Source: Arthrobacter sp. Marseille-P9274 (GTDB lineage Bacteria > Actinomycetota > Actinomycetes > Actinomycetales > Micrococcaceae). Taken from it: a stretch of 64,000 nt of DNA. The notes under the pieces are model-generated. The model made no database searches. It worked only from the letters and a program-made list of their open reading frames with translations, and was not told the DNA's origin. Below are positions 35,011-44,888 of the stretch, in pieces. The position numbers and the translations under genes were made by a program. Location: contig NZ_CAMPOV010000002.1 of assembly GCF_946892675.1 (NCBI RefSeq), positions 620,001 to 684,000 of the forward strand. Reading direction: 5' to 3'. How positions within the stretch are numbered: the first letter of the stretch is position 1; each line of letters begins with the position of its first letter.

Positions 35011-35110
35011 GGCCTTGGTCGTCTAGCTCAACCAGGCCGAAGGCGCCCGCGAACCAACCGAGATGCCTGAGCCAGCGCGCATCAGGGCCCGCAGGATGCG
35101 AGGATGAGGC

Positions 35111-35863
35111 GTGCCGGACTCAACGTTGCTCAACCTCGGACCGGCCAGCTGGGTCCTTCTCGCGGTGCTCCTGCTCGGCGCGGCAGCCGTCTGGCGTTTC
35201 GCGCTCTCCGGCGGCTTCCGCCATGTCTTCGCCGCCGGGATCAGGGCGCTGCTGCAGCTGGCACTGGTCGCGCTAATCATCTCCCGGGTCTCAGGGAACC
35301 CGCTCCTTGCCCTGCTCCTGGTCGCCGTGATGTTCGCCGTGGCCACCTGGACCTCGGGCCGTCGCGTGGCCCAAAAGGGACGCTGGTGGATGGCCGCCCT
35401 GCCAATTGCCGCGGGAGTGCTGCCGACGGGGCTGCTCATGTTCGCCAGCGGTGTCCTGCCTGCCGACGCCCTGGCCCTGATCGCCGTCCTGGGCCAGCAG
35501 ATCGGCGGAGCCATGGCCACCACCACCGTGGCCGGCCGGCGTATCGAGGCCGAGCTTTCCACCCGCCGCGGCGAAGTCGAAGCCGGTGCCGCCCTGGGGC
35601 TCACCTGGCCCCAGGCGAGGATGCTTATCGCCGGTCCGGTGGCAGGCGAGGCCGTCCTGCCGAGCATCGACCAGGCCCGAACCGCCGGAACCGTCACGCT
35701 GCCCGGCGCGTTTGTCGGCCTGATCCTGGGCGGAGCCGACCCCTTCAGCGCGGCGCTGGTGCAGCTCCTCGTGCTGATCTCCCTGCTGCTCGTCAACACC
35801 GTGGCCGCGTGGACCACGCTCCAGTTGAGCGCCCGGGCGGGCTGGCGGCCGCTGCCAAGGTGA
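35111..35863 (+). CDS. FetB/YbbM-like ABC permease
   Basis: A 250-residue protein with seven to eight membrane helices. The internal GQQIGGAMATTTVAGRR and EAGAALGLTWPQARMLIAGPVAGEAVLPSIDQARTAG blocks are diagnostic of the iron-export permease FetB (UPF0014). The matching ATPase (FetA) is not next to it. The GTG start follows AGGA. It lies 100 bp after TetR. Confidence 0.8.
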   Translation: MPDSTLLNLGPASWVLLAVLLLGAAAVWRFALSGGFRHVFAAGIRALLQLALVALIISRVSGNPLLALLLVAVMFAVATWTSGRRVAQKGRWWMAALPIAAGVLPTGLLMFASGVLPADALALIAVLGQQIGGAMATTTVAGRRIEAELSTRRGEVEAGAALGLTWPQARMLIAGPVAGEAVLPSIDQARTAGTVTLPGAFVGLILGGADPFSAALVQLLVLISLLLVNTVAAWTTLQLSARAGWRPLPR

Positions 35864-35887
35864 CGATCCAATGGGCCCGCCGGGAAG

Positions 35888-37351
35888 TCAGGTTCCGCAG
35901 AAGGTCCGGTAGGGTCCGAAGCTTTCCGGAGCCGGCGCGGCATAGAGTTCCAGGCCGGGGCGCTCGTCATAGGGCCGAGTGACCGCTTCCAGGAGCGACC
36001 CGAACGGCTGAAGGTCGTCCTCCGTCGCGGCGGCCAGCGCCTCCTCGACCAGATGGTTCCGCGGAATGTAGGCGGGATTGACCCGGTCCATCGCATCCGC
36101 GTCCGGACCGGTTGCGCGCCAGCGGTCGACCCACGCATCGAAATCGGACGGGTCGGGAAACAGGCACCGCGCCGCTTGGAGGTTGCCCCGGGCGGCAGCC
36201 CCCAGGCTCCGGAAGAAGGACGTGTAGTCGGGGCCGGCCGCCTGCAACAGGGAGACCACCCCGTCCACCAGGGACGAGGCGGTTTCCTCGTCCGCGCCGG
36301 CCGGCAGCCCGAGCTTGGCCCTCATGCCGGCGGACCACGCCTGGCTGTACTGTTCCCGGAAGCCTGCGAGGGACTCCTCGGCCGCGGCGACAGCCTCGTC
36401 CTCGGTGCCGGGGAAGAGCGGCAGGAGCGCCTCCGCCAGGCGGGCCAGGTTCCACTCCGCCACGACGGGCTGGTTGCGGTACGCATAGCGTCCGGCGTCG
36501 TCGATGGAACTGTAGACGGTGGCCGGATCGAAGGCGTCCATGAAGGCGCACGGCCCGTAGTCGATGGTCTCGCCCGAGATCGTCATGTTGTCCGTGTTCA
36601 TGACGCCATGGATGAAGCCCACGAGCATCCAGCGCGCCACGAGCGTCGCCTGCGCGGCGACCACCGCCCGGAACAACGCCAGGTAGGGCGACTCTGCTTC
36701 CGCGGCGCCGGGATGGTGGCGGGCGATCGCATGGTCCGCCACTCGCCGCAGGAGATCGACGTCGCCGGTGGCCCGGGCGTACTGGAAGCTGCCCACCCGC
36801 AGATGGCTTTCCGCCACCCGGGCCAGCACCGCCCCGGGCAGCACGGTGTCCCGGCGCACCGGGCGGCCGGTCGCCACCACAGCTAGCGACCGGGTAGTGG
36901 GGATGCCGAGGGCGTGCATCGCCTCGCTGACGATGTACTCGCGCAGCATGGGACCGACGGCGGCAAACCCGTCCCCGCCGCGGGCAAACGGCGTGGGGCC
37001 GGAGCCCTTGAGATGGATATCGCGGAGGCGGCCGCCCCTGTCCTCGACCTCTCCGAGCAGGAGGGCGCGCCCGTCGCCGAGGCGCGGGGCGTAGAAGCCG
37101 AACTGGTGCCCGGCATAGGCCTGCGCCACCGGAGTGGCACCGTCCGGCAGCCGGTTTCCGGTCAGCAGCGCCAGCCCCTCCCCCGACCGCAGGAAGGCCG
37201 GGTCCAGCCCCAGCTGGCCGGCCAGCGGTTCGTTGAGGACCAGCAGGCGGGGATCGGCGATCTCCTCCGCCTGCCAGGGCAGGGCCAGTTCGGCCAGGTC
37301 CCGGGCGAACCGGCCGCCGAGCGTGAAAGTAGGCGAGGCTGCTGTGCTCAT
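35888..37351 (-). CDS. Protein adenylyltransferase SelO
   Basis: A 487-residue member of the SelO (YdiU/UPF0061) pseudokinase-fold family, which transfers AMP to Ser/Thr/Tyr of proteins. It has [12 protein letters not shown] and [10 protein letters not shown] at the N-lobe, [28 protein letters not shown] with the catalytic and metal Asp residues, and GRYAYRNQP. The C-terminus FCGT carries a Cys at the position where mammalian SelO has selenocysteine. Its ATG overlaps the XdhC stop by 4 nt (ATGA), so it is translated with the xdh operon. Confidence 0.95.
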   Translation of the reverse strand: MSTAASPTFTLGGRFARDLAELALPWQAEEIADPRLLVLNEPLAGQLGLDPAFLRSGEGLALLTGNRLPDGATPVAQAYAGHQFGFYAPRLGDGRALLLGEVEDRGGRLRDIHLKGSGPTPFARGGDGFAAVGPMLREYIVSEAMHALGIPTTRSLAVVATGRPVRRDTVLPGAVLARVAESHLRVGSFQYARATGDVDLLRRVADHAIARHHPGAAEAESPYLALFRAVVAAQATLVARWMLVGFIHGVMNTDNMTISGETIDYGPCAFMDAFDPATVYSSIDDAGRYAYRNQPVVAEWNLARLAEALLPLFPGTEDEAVAAAEESLAGFREQYSQAWSAGMRAKLGLPAGADEETASSLVDGVVSLLQAAGPDYTSFFRSLGAAARGNLQAARCLFPDPSDFDAWVDRWRATGPDADAMDRVNPAYIPRNHLVEEALAAATEDDLQPFGSLLEAVTRPYDERPGLELYAAPAPESFGPYRTFCGT

Positions 37352-38205
37352 TCCTTAAAGCTACCCGCGTCCGCCGCCTCGGTGGCCGCCCGAGACGTTC
37401 CTGGCCGGGTCCTGCCCGCGGATCGGTCGAGGGCCTCAAGCAGCTCCGCCGCGATGGAGACGGCGATGGCGGCCGGAGCCTTGCCCGCAATACCGGGCAG
37501 GCCGACCGGACAGCGGATGCTGTCGACGTCGTCGTGCCCCTCCGCGAGCAGCCGCCTGCGGAACCGCGCCCACTTGGCGGCGGACCCGATCAGCCCGACG
37601 TCCAGGTCTCCTTGGTGCAGCGCGGCGTCGCACAGCAGGAAGTCCTCCGCGTGGTCGTGCGTCATGACGTACACGTGCGCGCCGGCGGGGAGGGCGCGGA
37701 GCACGGTCTCGGGAGCGGGGGCATGATGTACGACGACGGCGGCGGGTCCGGCGGTCACGTCCGCCAGCCGCAGCGGGTCGAGTTGCGCGGCGCGGCTGTC
37801 GACCAGGTGCAGGCGCACGCGCAGCCGGGAGAGGATGCGGGCGAGTTCGTAGCCGACGTGTCCGAGGCCGAAGATGGCGACGACGGGATCCACGTTCAGC
37901 GGTTCCAGCAGCACCTGCACCTCGCCGCCGCAGCACTGGCGGCCGTGGCGGTTCGCGACGTGCTCGTTGAGCGCGAAGGCCAGCGTCTCGGGGAGGCCGG
38001 CCCCTTCGGCGACCATGGCGCGGGCGCGGTCGATGACCTCGGCCTCGAGGTTGCCGCCGCCGACGCTGTCCCACGTGGCGTCCTGGGCTACGACCATCTT
38101 GGCCCCCGCCTCCCGCGGTGCATGCCCCCGCACCGAGACGACGGTGGCGAGCACGCCGGGCCGGCCCTCCTCGCGCAGGCTCCCTACGGCTTCCAGCCAA
38201 TCCAT
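37348..38205 (-). CDS. xdhC: Xanthine dehydrogenase accessory protein XdhC
   Basis: A 285-residue maturation factor that delivers sulfurated molybdenum cofactor to xanthine dehydrogenase. The N-terminal domain has [11 protein letters not shown] and [14 protein letters not shown]; the C-terminal Rossmann domain has [30 protein letters not shown] and [16 protein letters not shown]. The ATG at 38205 follows GAGGAGGCGG. It starts 13 nt after the Mo subunit ends and overlaps selO downstream. Confidence 0.94.
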   Translation of the reverse strand: MDWLEAVGSLREEGRPGVLATVVSVRGHAPREAGAKMVVAQDATWDSVGGGNLEAEVIDRARAMVAEGAGLPETLAFALNEHVANRHGRQCCGGEVQVLLEPLNVDPVVAIFGLGHVGYELARILSRLRVRLHLVDSRAAQLDPLRLADVTAGPAAVVVHHAPAPETVLRALPAGAHVYVMTHDHAEDFLLCDAALHQGDLDVGLIGSAAKWARFRRRLLAEGHDDVDSIRCPVGLPGIAGKAPAAIAVSIAAELLEALDRSAGRTRPGTSRAATEAADAGSFKE

Positions 38206-38218
38206 GGCAACCGCCTCC

Positions 38219-40693
38219 TCACTCCCGGGCGCGCGGCGCGAGCCCGCGTTCCCGGCTCGGGGACCGGTCCGGACTGTGCTGCCGGGGCGGGCCTGCTGCC
38301 CCGCCCTCTTCGCCGGCAACCTGGCTGCCCGCTTCGGCGGCGGCATCCCCGAGCGTTTCCGCGAGCGCGTCCCGCGCCCCCTGAAGCGCCCAGAACACGG
38401 CTTCCGGAGTGGCCGGGCTGGCCAGCTCAAGCGGCCGGTCCGCGGGCCCGAAGGCCCCGGCCGCCGCGCGCAGCGCCTCGCGCACGCTGAAGGCGAGCAT
38501 CAGGGGCGGCTCCCCCACCGCCTTCGAGCCGTACACCACGCCGCTCTCGGTGGCCCGTTCGTAGAGATGGACGTTGAGCACGTCCGGCATCTCGGAGAAG
38601 GCGGGCAGCTTGTAGGTGCTCGCCGCCTGCGTCGCCAGCCTGCCCCGATCCGGCCCGTCCGAGGTGTCCCAGCGCAGCTCCTCGAGCGTGAGCCAGCCCG
38701 CGCCCTGGACGAACGCACCCTCGATCTGCCCAAGGTCCACCAGCGGCGAAAGGCTGTCCCCGACGTCGTGCACTATATCGGTGCGCAGGAACCGGTAGGC
38801 GCCGGTGAAGCCGTCCACCTCCACCTCGGAAACGGCGGCCCCGTAGGAGAAGTACTTGAACGGCTCGCCCTGCATCCGGGCGGCGTCCCAGTGGAGGCCC
38901 TCGGTGCGGTAGTAGCCGGCGGCGAACAGCGGGATGCGCTGGAAGTAGGCGTCGTTGACCACCTCCGCGAAGGCGAGGTCCTGGTCGTGGAAGCCGATCC
39001 CCGTGACGCGGCCGTCCACGAACCGCACGTCGTCGGGGTGGATGTTGAACCTGCGGGCGGCGACCTCGGCCAGCCTGTCCCGGATCTGGTCGCAGGCGTT
39101 CTTCACTGCCCCGCCGTTGAGGTCCGCCCCCGAGCTCGCGGCGGTGGCGGAGGTGTTCGGGACCTTGTCGGTGCGGGTCGGCGCGAGCCGCACGCCGCCC
39201 AGCGGGATGCCGAGCGCGGTGGCGGCTACCTGGCGCATCTTGGTGTGCAGGCCCTGGCCCATCTCCGTGCCGCCGTGGTTGATCAGCACCGAGCCGTCCT
39301 TGTAGACGTGCACCAGCGCGCCGGCCTGGTTGAAGGCCGTGAGATTAAAGGAGATGCCGAACTTCACCGGCGTCATCGCGATTCCGCGTTTGGTGTGCTC
39401 GTGCGCCTCATTAAAGCGGACGACGGCGGCGGCGCGGCTTTCGAGGTCGGCAAGCCGGGCGAGCCGGGTCCAGATGTCCAGCAGCCGCTCGGCGTGCCGG
39501 ACCGGCTGGCCGTACGGCGTGCTCTGGCCGGGCACGTACAGGTTGCGGCGGCGCAGCTCGGTCGGGTCGATGCCTAGCGCCGGCGCGCAGCGGCCCAGGA
39601 TGTCCTCGATGACGAGCATGCCCTGCGGCCCGCCGAACCCGCGGAACGCCGTCTGGGACGTCTTGTTGGTCTTCGCGATGCGCCCGTGGACCTCGATGTC
39701 CGGGATGAAGTAGGAGTTGTCGATGTGGCACAGCGCCCGGGCCAGTACCGGTTCGGAGAGGTCCAGGCACCACCCGCCGTCGGACGTGATGGTGGCGCGC
39801 AGCGCGAGGAGGCGGCCGTCGTCGTCGAACCCCACCTCCCAGTCGGCGTGGAACGGGTGCCGCTTGCCGGTCATGGTCATGTCCTGGGTGCGGTTGAGCC
39901 GCAGCCGCACCGGGCGGCCGGTCAGCACCGCGCCGAGCGCGGCCACCGCGGCGAGCCCGTGCGGCTGCATCTCCTTGCCGCCGAACCCCCCGCCCATGCG
40001 CAGGCACTGGACGGTGACCTCGCTGCTGGAGCGGCCGAGCACGTGGGCGGCGATCTCCTGGGTCTCCGACGGGTGCTGTGTGGAGGCGTGGATGAACACC
40101 TGCCCGGCCTCGTCCACGTAGGCCAGCGAGGCGTGGGTCTCGAGGTAGAAGTGCTCCTGGCCGCCGAGCTCGAAGGTCCCGGCGAAGCGGCGCGGGGCGG
40201 CTTCGAGCGCGTCGGCAGCATCGCCCCGGGAGAGCGTGGGCTGGTGGCCCTGGAAGCTGCCGGCTGCGATCGCCTCGGTGAGGGTCAGCAGCGAGGGCAG
40301 CACCTCGTACTCGACCTCGACGGCGGCGGCACCCAGGCGGGCGGCCTCCAGCGTCTCGCCCAGCACCCAGCAGACGGCGTGCCCGTAGTACATCACCTCG
40401 CCGGGGAAGAGCGGCTCGTCCTCCTTGGTGCCTGCGTCATTGGTGCCGGGGACGTCCGCGGCGGTCAGGACGCGGACGACGCCGGGAACCGCCATTGCGC
40501 CTTCGGTGCGGAGGGCGGCGACACGGGCATGGGCGTGCGGCGCCTGGACCGGCCAGGCATGGAGGCACCCGGGCATGCGGCCGACCAGGTCATCCGTGTA
40601 GAGCGCCGTCCCGGTCACGTGCAGCGCGGCGCTCTCGTGCGGGACGGTCAGGCCGACCGCGGGATTGACGGGCCGTTCGGCGAGCGACTTCAT
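38219..40693 (-). CDS. xdhB: Xanthine dehydrogenase molybdopterin-binding subunit
   Basis: An 824-residue Mo subunit with the MGGGFGGKE molybdopterin loop, AFRGFGGPQG, GGTEMGQGLHTKM, and the active-site Glu in KAVGEPPLMLAFSVREAL. It is longer than most bacterial XdhB by a Gln/Pro/Arg-rich C-terminal tail of about 40 residues. Its ATG overlaps the stop of xdhA by 4 nt. Confidence 0.96.
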   Translation of the reverse strand: MKSLAERPVNPAVGLTVPHESAALHVTGTALYTDDLVGRMPGCLHAWPVQAPHAHARVAALRTEGAMAVPGVVRVLTAADVPGTNDAGTKEDEPLFPGEVMYYGHAVCWVLGETLEAARLGAAAVEVEYEVLPSLLTLTEAIAAGSFQGHQPTLSRGDAADALEAAPRRFAGTFELGGQEHFYLETHASLAYVDEAGQVFIHASTQHPSETQEIAAHVLGRSSSEVTVQCLRMGGGFGGKEMQPHGLAAVAALGAVLTGRPVRLRLNRTQDMTMTGKRHPFHADWEVGFDDDGRLLALRATITSDGGWCLDLSEPVLARALCHIDNSYFIPDIEVHGRIAKTNKTSQTAFRGFGGPQGMLVIEDILGRCAPALGIDPTELRRRNLYVPGQSTPYGQPVRHAERLLDIWTRLARLADLESRAAAVVRFNEAHEHTKRGIAMTPVKFGISFNLTAFNQAGALVHVYKDGSVLINHGGTEMGQGLHTKMRQVAATALGIPLGGVRLAPTRTDKVPNTSATAASSGADLNGGAVKNACDQIRDRLAEVAARRFNIHPDDVRFVDGRVTGIGFHDQDLAFAEVVNDAYFQRIPLFAAGYYRTEGLHWDAARMQGEPFKYFSYGAAVSEVEVDGFTGAYRFLRTDIVHDVGDSLSPLVDLGQIEGAFVQGAGWLTLEELRWDTSDGPDRGRLATQAASTYKLPAFSEMPDVLNVHLYERATESGVVYGSKAVGEPPLMLAFSVREALRAAAGAFGPADRPLELASPATPEAVFWALQGARDALAETLGDAAAEAGSQVAGEEGGAAGPPRQHSPDRSPSRERGLAPRARE

Positions 40694-42153
40694 CGGGCGG
40701 CCTCCGGCTCCGCCAGGCTTTCGGCGCAGAAGCGCAGCATCGCCTGCTCCAGCATGGCGGTGCGGTAGCGGGCGCTGGCCCGGTGGTCATCCAGGGGCGT
40801 GCCCTCGCCGGCCATGGCGGCAGATGCCGCCGCGGCGACCTCCGCGGTCGGTTCCTTGCCGGCCAGCGCTTCCTCTGCAGCCCGGGCGCGGATCGGGGTC
40901 GCTGCCACGCCGCCGAGGCCGATGCGCACATCGGTGACCAGTCCGCCGTCGTACCTTGCCGCAAACGCGACGGCGACGGAGGAGATGTCGTCGAAGCGGC
41001 GCTTGGCGATCTTGTGGAATGCGGTGCGGGCGGCCAGCGGAAGCGGGATGCGGACGGCCCGGATGATCTCGCCCGGTTCGCGCACGCTCCGCCGGTAGCC
41101 GGTGAAGTAGTCGGCGAGCGCCACCTCCCGCTCGCCCCGTTTCGACGCCAGCACCAGGGTGGCGTCGAGTGCCAGCAGGACGGGTGCGGCGTCGCCGATC
41201 GGCGAGGCGGTCCCGAGGTTGCCGCCGAGCGTGGCGCTGTTCCGGATCAGCGGGGAGGCGAACTGCGGGAAGAGCCGGCCGAGCAGCGGGACGCGCCCGT
41301 CCAGCCCGCGCTCGATCTCGCTGAGGGTCAGGGCGGCGCCGATCTCGACGTATCCGGCGCCTTCGTGGAGCCCGCGCAGCTCAGCCAGCCGGTCCACCGC
41401 GAGGATCAGCGGCGGCCGTGAATGGCGGAGGTTGCGCTCGACGCCGATGTCCGTGGCGCCGGCGACGAGCAGGGCGTCCGGCTGCTGCTCGAGCCGGTCG
41501 AGCAGCTCCCCGAGGGTCGCGGGGCGGACGAATTCCGAGCCGCCGGCAGCGGAACGGGTGGGCCGGGCGGCGGGCGGCGCCGCGGCACGGCGCGCGGCCA
41601 GCGGATCCTCCTCCGCGGGATCGCCCAGGGCATAGGCCGCGTCCCGGATGGGCCGGTAGCCGGTACAGCGGCACAGGTTGCCGCTCAGCGCGTGCAGGTC
41701 GAAGCCGTTGGGTCCGTGGTGCGGCTCCGGTTCGCTGGACCCGCCGGCGGCCGGGCGCTCGGGCCGGTAGTACTCGGCGGCCATGGCGCAGACGAACCCC
41801 GGGGTGCAGTAGCCGCACTGCGATCCGCCGCGGTCGGCCATCTCGCGCTGGACCGGGTGCAGGTCTTCGGCCGCGATCACTCCGGCGGCGGTGCCGAGCC
41901 CCTCGGACGTGACGATTTCCCCGCCGTCGAAGGCCGGGGCCGGCGGCAGACACGAGTTGATAGCCGTCCACCGGGTCCGGGCCGGGCCGTCCGGCCGGGC
42001 GACCAGCACGGCGCAGGCCCCGCACTCGCCCTCTGCGCAGCCCTCCTTGGCGCCGGTCAGGCCCTCGCCGCGCAGCCAGTCCAGCAAGCTGACGTTCGGG
42101 CCCGCCGCGGACCTTCGCGCCAGGCCGTTGACGGTCACGTCGATCGGCTCCAT
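40690..42153 (-). CDS. xdhA: Xanthine dehydrogenase Fe-S/FAD subunit
   Basis: A 487-residue small subunit with both 2Fe-2S clusters (CAEGECGACAVL, then CGYCTPGF and CRCTGYRPI) fused to an FAD domain with the flavin motifs VAGATDIGVE and NSATLGGNLGTASPIGD. This is the ordinary XdhA arrangement, in contrast to the first enzyme, where the Fe-S domain is fused to the Mo domain. It begins the xdhA-xdhB-xdhC-selO operon. Confidence 0.96.
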   Translation of the reverse strand: MEPIDVTVNGLARRSAAGPNVSLLDWLRGEGLTGAKEGCAEGECGACAVLVARPDGPARTRWTAINSCLPPAPAFDGGEIVTSEGLGTAAGVIAAEDLHPVQREMADRGGSQCGYCTPGFVCAMAAEYYRPERPAAGGSSEPEPHHGPNGFDLHALSGNLCRCTGYRPIRDAAYALGDPAEEDPLAARRAAAPPAARPTRSAAGGSEFVRPATLGELLDRLEQQPDALLVAGATDIGVERNLRHSRPPLILAVDRLAELRGLHEGAGYVEIGAALTLSEIERGLDGRVPLLGRLFPQFASPLIRNSATLGGNLGTASPIGDAAPVLLALDATLVLASKRGEREVALADYFTGYRRSVREPGEIIRAVRIPLPLAARTAFHKIAKRRFDDISSVAVAFAARYDGGLVTDVRIGLGGVAATPIRARAAEEALAGKEPTAEVAAAASAAMAGEGTPLDDHRASARYRTAMLEQAMLRFCAESLAEPEAAR

Positions 42154-42399
42154 CGCCTCACGCTCCTCATCCGACGGGATGTGTCCCTACCGATGAGCCT
42201 AGTGGCTGCCCTGCGGGACCTCCAGAGCCCGCGGCTTCCCGCGCAAGGACCGGGCCGGGAACAACGCCGGGAGCGGCGTGGGGGCCCGGCTCGGGGAATG
42301 AATCGGGGCCGCCGCGCGGTTGCCTAAGATGTTCTCTTGGACAAGGTGCGGCAGCTTCCTGCCGGAGCAAGATTGACGACGGCGAGGAGCTGATTGACG

Positions 42400-42987
42400 A
42401 TGGCCACGAGCGGCCTGCTGGCGCTGATGCGCGAGGACCTCAAGGCCGCCCGGGCCCAGGATCCCGCGGCCAACTCCGACCTCGAAGTCGCAGGGGCTTA
42501 CTCCGGCGTGCACGCGGTCTGGGCCCACCGGATTGCCCACGCGATGTGGCGCCGGCCCGGCCTGCGGACGCCCGCGCGGCTGCTCTCCCAGTTCACCCGG
42601 TTCCTCACCGGCATCGAGATCCACCCCGCGGCGACCCTCGGCCGGCGCATCTTCCTCGATCACGGCACCAAGATCGTCATCGGCGAAACCGCCATCGTCG
42701 GGGACGACGTGATGATGTACCAGGGTGTCACGCTCGGCGGCCGCGCATTGGACAAGACCAAGCGCCACCCCACGATCGGCAACCGGGTGATGCTCGGCTC
42801 CGGCTGCCGCATCCTGGGACCCGTGACCATAGGCGACGACTGCGCGATAGGCGCGAACGCCGTCGTCGTCACCGATATCCCGGCCGGTTCCGTGGCGATC
42901 GGGATCCCGGCGCAGTTCCGCCCGAAGGACGGCAACTACCCCTGGGATCCGCGGCTCGACCTGATCGATCCGGCCTTCCTCCTCTAG
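42400..42987 (+). CDS. cysE: Serine O-acetyltransferase
   Basis: A 195-residue enzyme with a short helical N-terminus and the left-handed beta-helix of hexapeptide repeats (IGETAIVGDDVMMYQGVTLGG). The DHGTKIVIGE catalytic region and the C-terminal IPAQFRPKDGN are typical of CysE. It makes O-acetylserine for cysteine synthesis. ATG at 42400 is 10 nt after GAGGAG; a TTG two codons upstream is an alternative. No cysK is adjacent. Confidence 0.93.
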   Translation: MATSGLLALMREDLKAARAQDPAANSDLEVAGAYSGVHAVWAHRIAHAMWRRPGLRTPARLLSQFTRFLTGIEIHPAATLGRRIFLDHGTKIVIGETAIVGDDVMMYQGVTLGGRALDKTKRHPTIGNRVMLGSGCRILGPVTIGDDCAIGANAVVVTDIPAGSVAIGIPAQFRPKDGNYPWDPRLDLIDPAFLL

Positions 42988-43088
42988 GCCCGAGCCGGGG
43001 CCGCGGAAACACCCCCAGGGGTACCGCCCGGCAAACCTCAGCGGTAACGTGACGAGCAGACCGGCTCAGCGAGGAGGATGATTCCGGC

Positions 43089-44438
43089 ATGGAAGTCGTC
43101 ACGATCGAAACACCGCAGCTCGGCGACCGCACCTACCTGGTCCACGACGGCGAGGTCGGAGTCGTCATCGACCCCCAACGGGACACCGACCGGGTTGAGA
43201 AAGCCGTCTCCGACGCCGGGGTGCGCATCACCCACGTCGCCGAGACCCACATCCACAACGACTACGTCACCGGCGGACTGCAGCTGGCCAGGGACCACGA
43301 TGCGGTGTACCTGGTCAATGCCGCCGACGACGTCCCATACAGCCGCCAGCCGATCTCCGACGGAGAAACGGTGCAGGTCGGCAGGCTGGTCCTCAAAGCG
43401 GTGGCCACTCCCGGACATACCCACCACCACCTCTCCTACCTTATTAACGACGGCGGGCGGCAGGCGGTGTTCTCCGGCGGCAGCCTGCTCTACGGCTCCG
43501 TGGGTCGCACCGATCTGGTCAGCGAGGAAGACACCGTCCCCCTCACCCATCATCAGTACGCCTCCGTCCGGCGGCTGGTGCAGCAAGCCAGCGATGATGC
43601 CGGGCTCTACCCCACGCACGGCTTCGGTTCCTTCTGCTCCTCCGGCCCGGCCAGCGGCGCGGACTCCTCCACCATCGGCGAGCAGCTGCGGGACAACCAC
43701 GCCCTGACCGATGAGGACGAGGACCACTTTGTCCGTGAGCTCATCCACAACCTCACGGCCTACCCCTCGTACTACGCCCACATGGCGCCCATCAACATGG
43801 CCGGCCCCACTCCACCCAACCTTGAAGTGCCGGGTTCTTTGGCAGCGGACGAGCTGCAGTCCCGACTGGAGCAGGGCGAGTGGGTCGTCGACCTGCGGAA
43901 CCGCGTCGCATTCGCCAACAACCACCTCAGCGGCAGCGTCAGCTTCGAATACGGCGACGGCACCAAGTTCACCGCGTTCCTCGGGTGGGTCCTGCCCTGG
44001 GACGAACAGCTGACGCTGGTCGGTGAACGCCGGGACGTCGAAAACGCCATCCGGGACCTCTCCCGCATCGGTATCGACAATCCGGACGCAGCCATCGGTG
44101 CCGGCCCGGCCGAACTCGCGCCCGAAGCAGCCACCTCGTCCTATGACAGCGTCGGCTGGCAGGAAGTACTGGGAAAACCCGAGAAGGACACCATCTTGGA
44201 TGTCCGCCGCACGGACGAGTTCGAACAATCCCACATCGAAGGGGCAGTCAACATCCCGCTCCACGAACTGCTCCGGCGCATGGACGAAGTGCCCGCCGGG
44301 CGCCTGTGGGTGCACTGCGGCTCGGGATACCGTGCCTCTGTCGGCGCGAGCCTCCTGCAGCGGGCCACCCATGACGTCGTCCACATCGACGCCAAGTTCG
44401 AGGACGCCAAGAAAAGCGGACTCAAACTCAGCAGCTAA
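43089..44438 (+). CDS. MBL-fold metallo-hydrolase with two rhodanese domains
   Basis: A 449-residue fusion. Residues 1-210 are a metallo-beta-lactamase fold with ETHIHNDYVTGG, TPGHTHHHLSY and the LYPTHGFGSFC stretch, as in persulfide dioxygenases. Then come a degenerate rhodanese domain and a C-terminal rhodanese whose active-site loop HCGSGYRAS keeps the cysteine. A role in oxidising or transferring persulfide sulfur is likely. It follows cysE and precedes a DUF302 gene, a sulfur-handling neighbourhood. The ATG has GAGGAGG upstream. Confidence 0.9.
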   Translation: MEVVTIETPQLGDRTYLVHDGEVGVVIDPQRDTDRVEKAVSDAGVRITHVAETHIHNDYVTGGLQLARDHDAVYLVNAADDVPYSRQPISDGETVQVGRLVLKAVATPGHTHHHLSYLINDGGRQAVFSGGSLLYGSVGRTDLVSEEDTVPLTHHQYASVRRLVQQASDDAGLYPTHGFGSFCSSGPASGADSSTIGEQLRDNHALTDEDEDHFVRELIHNLTAYPSYYAHMAPINMAGPTPPNLEVPGSLAADELQSRLEQGEWVVDLRNRVAFANNHLSGSVSFEYGDGTKFTAFLGWVLPWDEQLTLVGERRDVENAIRDLSRIGIDNPDAAIGAGPAELAPEAATSSYDSVGWQEVLGKPEKDTILDVRRTDEFEQSHIEGAVNIPLHELLRRMDEVPAGRLWVHCGSGYRASVGASLLQRATHDVVHIDAKFEDAKKSGLKLSS

Positions 44439-44472
44439 CCGACGCTCACCCTCAACCGGAGGCATGAACACC

Positions 44473-44880
44473 ATGGCCTACACGCACTCCATCACGGTCC
44501 CGCTTCCTTGGGATGACGCCCTCGCCCGCACCCGCGAAGCCCTGGCTGACCAGGGCTTTGGGGTCCTCACGGAAATCGACGTCCGGGCAACCTTCACCAA
44601 GAAGCTCGGACAGGACGCCGGCGACACGGTCGGCGACTACATCATCCTCGGCGCCTGCAACCCCCAGCTCGCCCAGCGCGGCATTACCGCCGAACCCCAA
44701 CTGGGTGCGCTGCTGCCGTGCAACGTCGTCGTCCGCCGCCCACCCGGCGCCACCGAAACTACCGTGGAAACCGTCGACCCGCAGACCATGGTCCAACTCG
44801 CAGACAACGACGCCATCCGCGAGGTAGCCGACGACGCCGACCGCCGGCTAAAGGCTGCGCTGCAGGCCCTTTCCAGGTAA
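44473..44880 (+). CDS. DUF302-domain protein
   Basis: A 135-residue protein of the DUF302 family: the DQGFGVLTEIDVRATFTKKL segment, then YIILGACNPQLAQR and PCNVVVR. Structures of this family show a small alpha/beta fold of unknown activity, often next to rhodanese and sulfur genes. Start ATG at 44473 lies 10 nt after GGAGG; an ATG three codons upstream is 1 nt from it and unlikely. It follows the MBL-rhodanese gene by 34 nt, so the two are co-transcribed. Confidence 0.87.
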   Translation: MAYTHSITVPLPWDDALARTREALADQGFGVLTEIDVRATFTKKLGQDAGDTVGDYIILGACNPQLAQRGITAEPQLGALLPCNVVVRRPPGATETTVETVDPQTMVQLADNDAIREVADDADRRLKAALQALSR

Positions 44881-44888
44881 GTTCGGCT

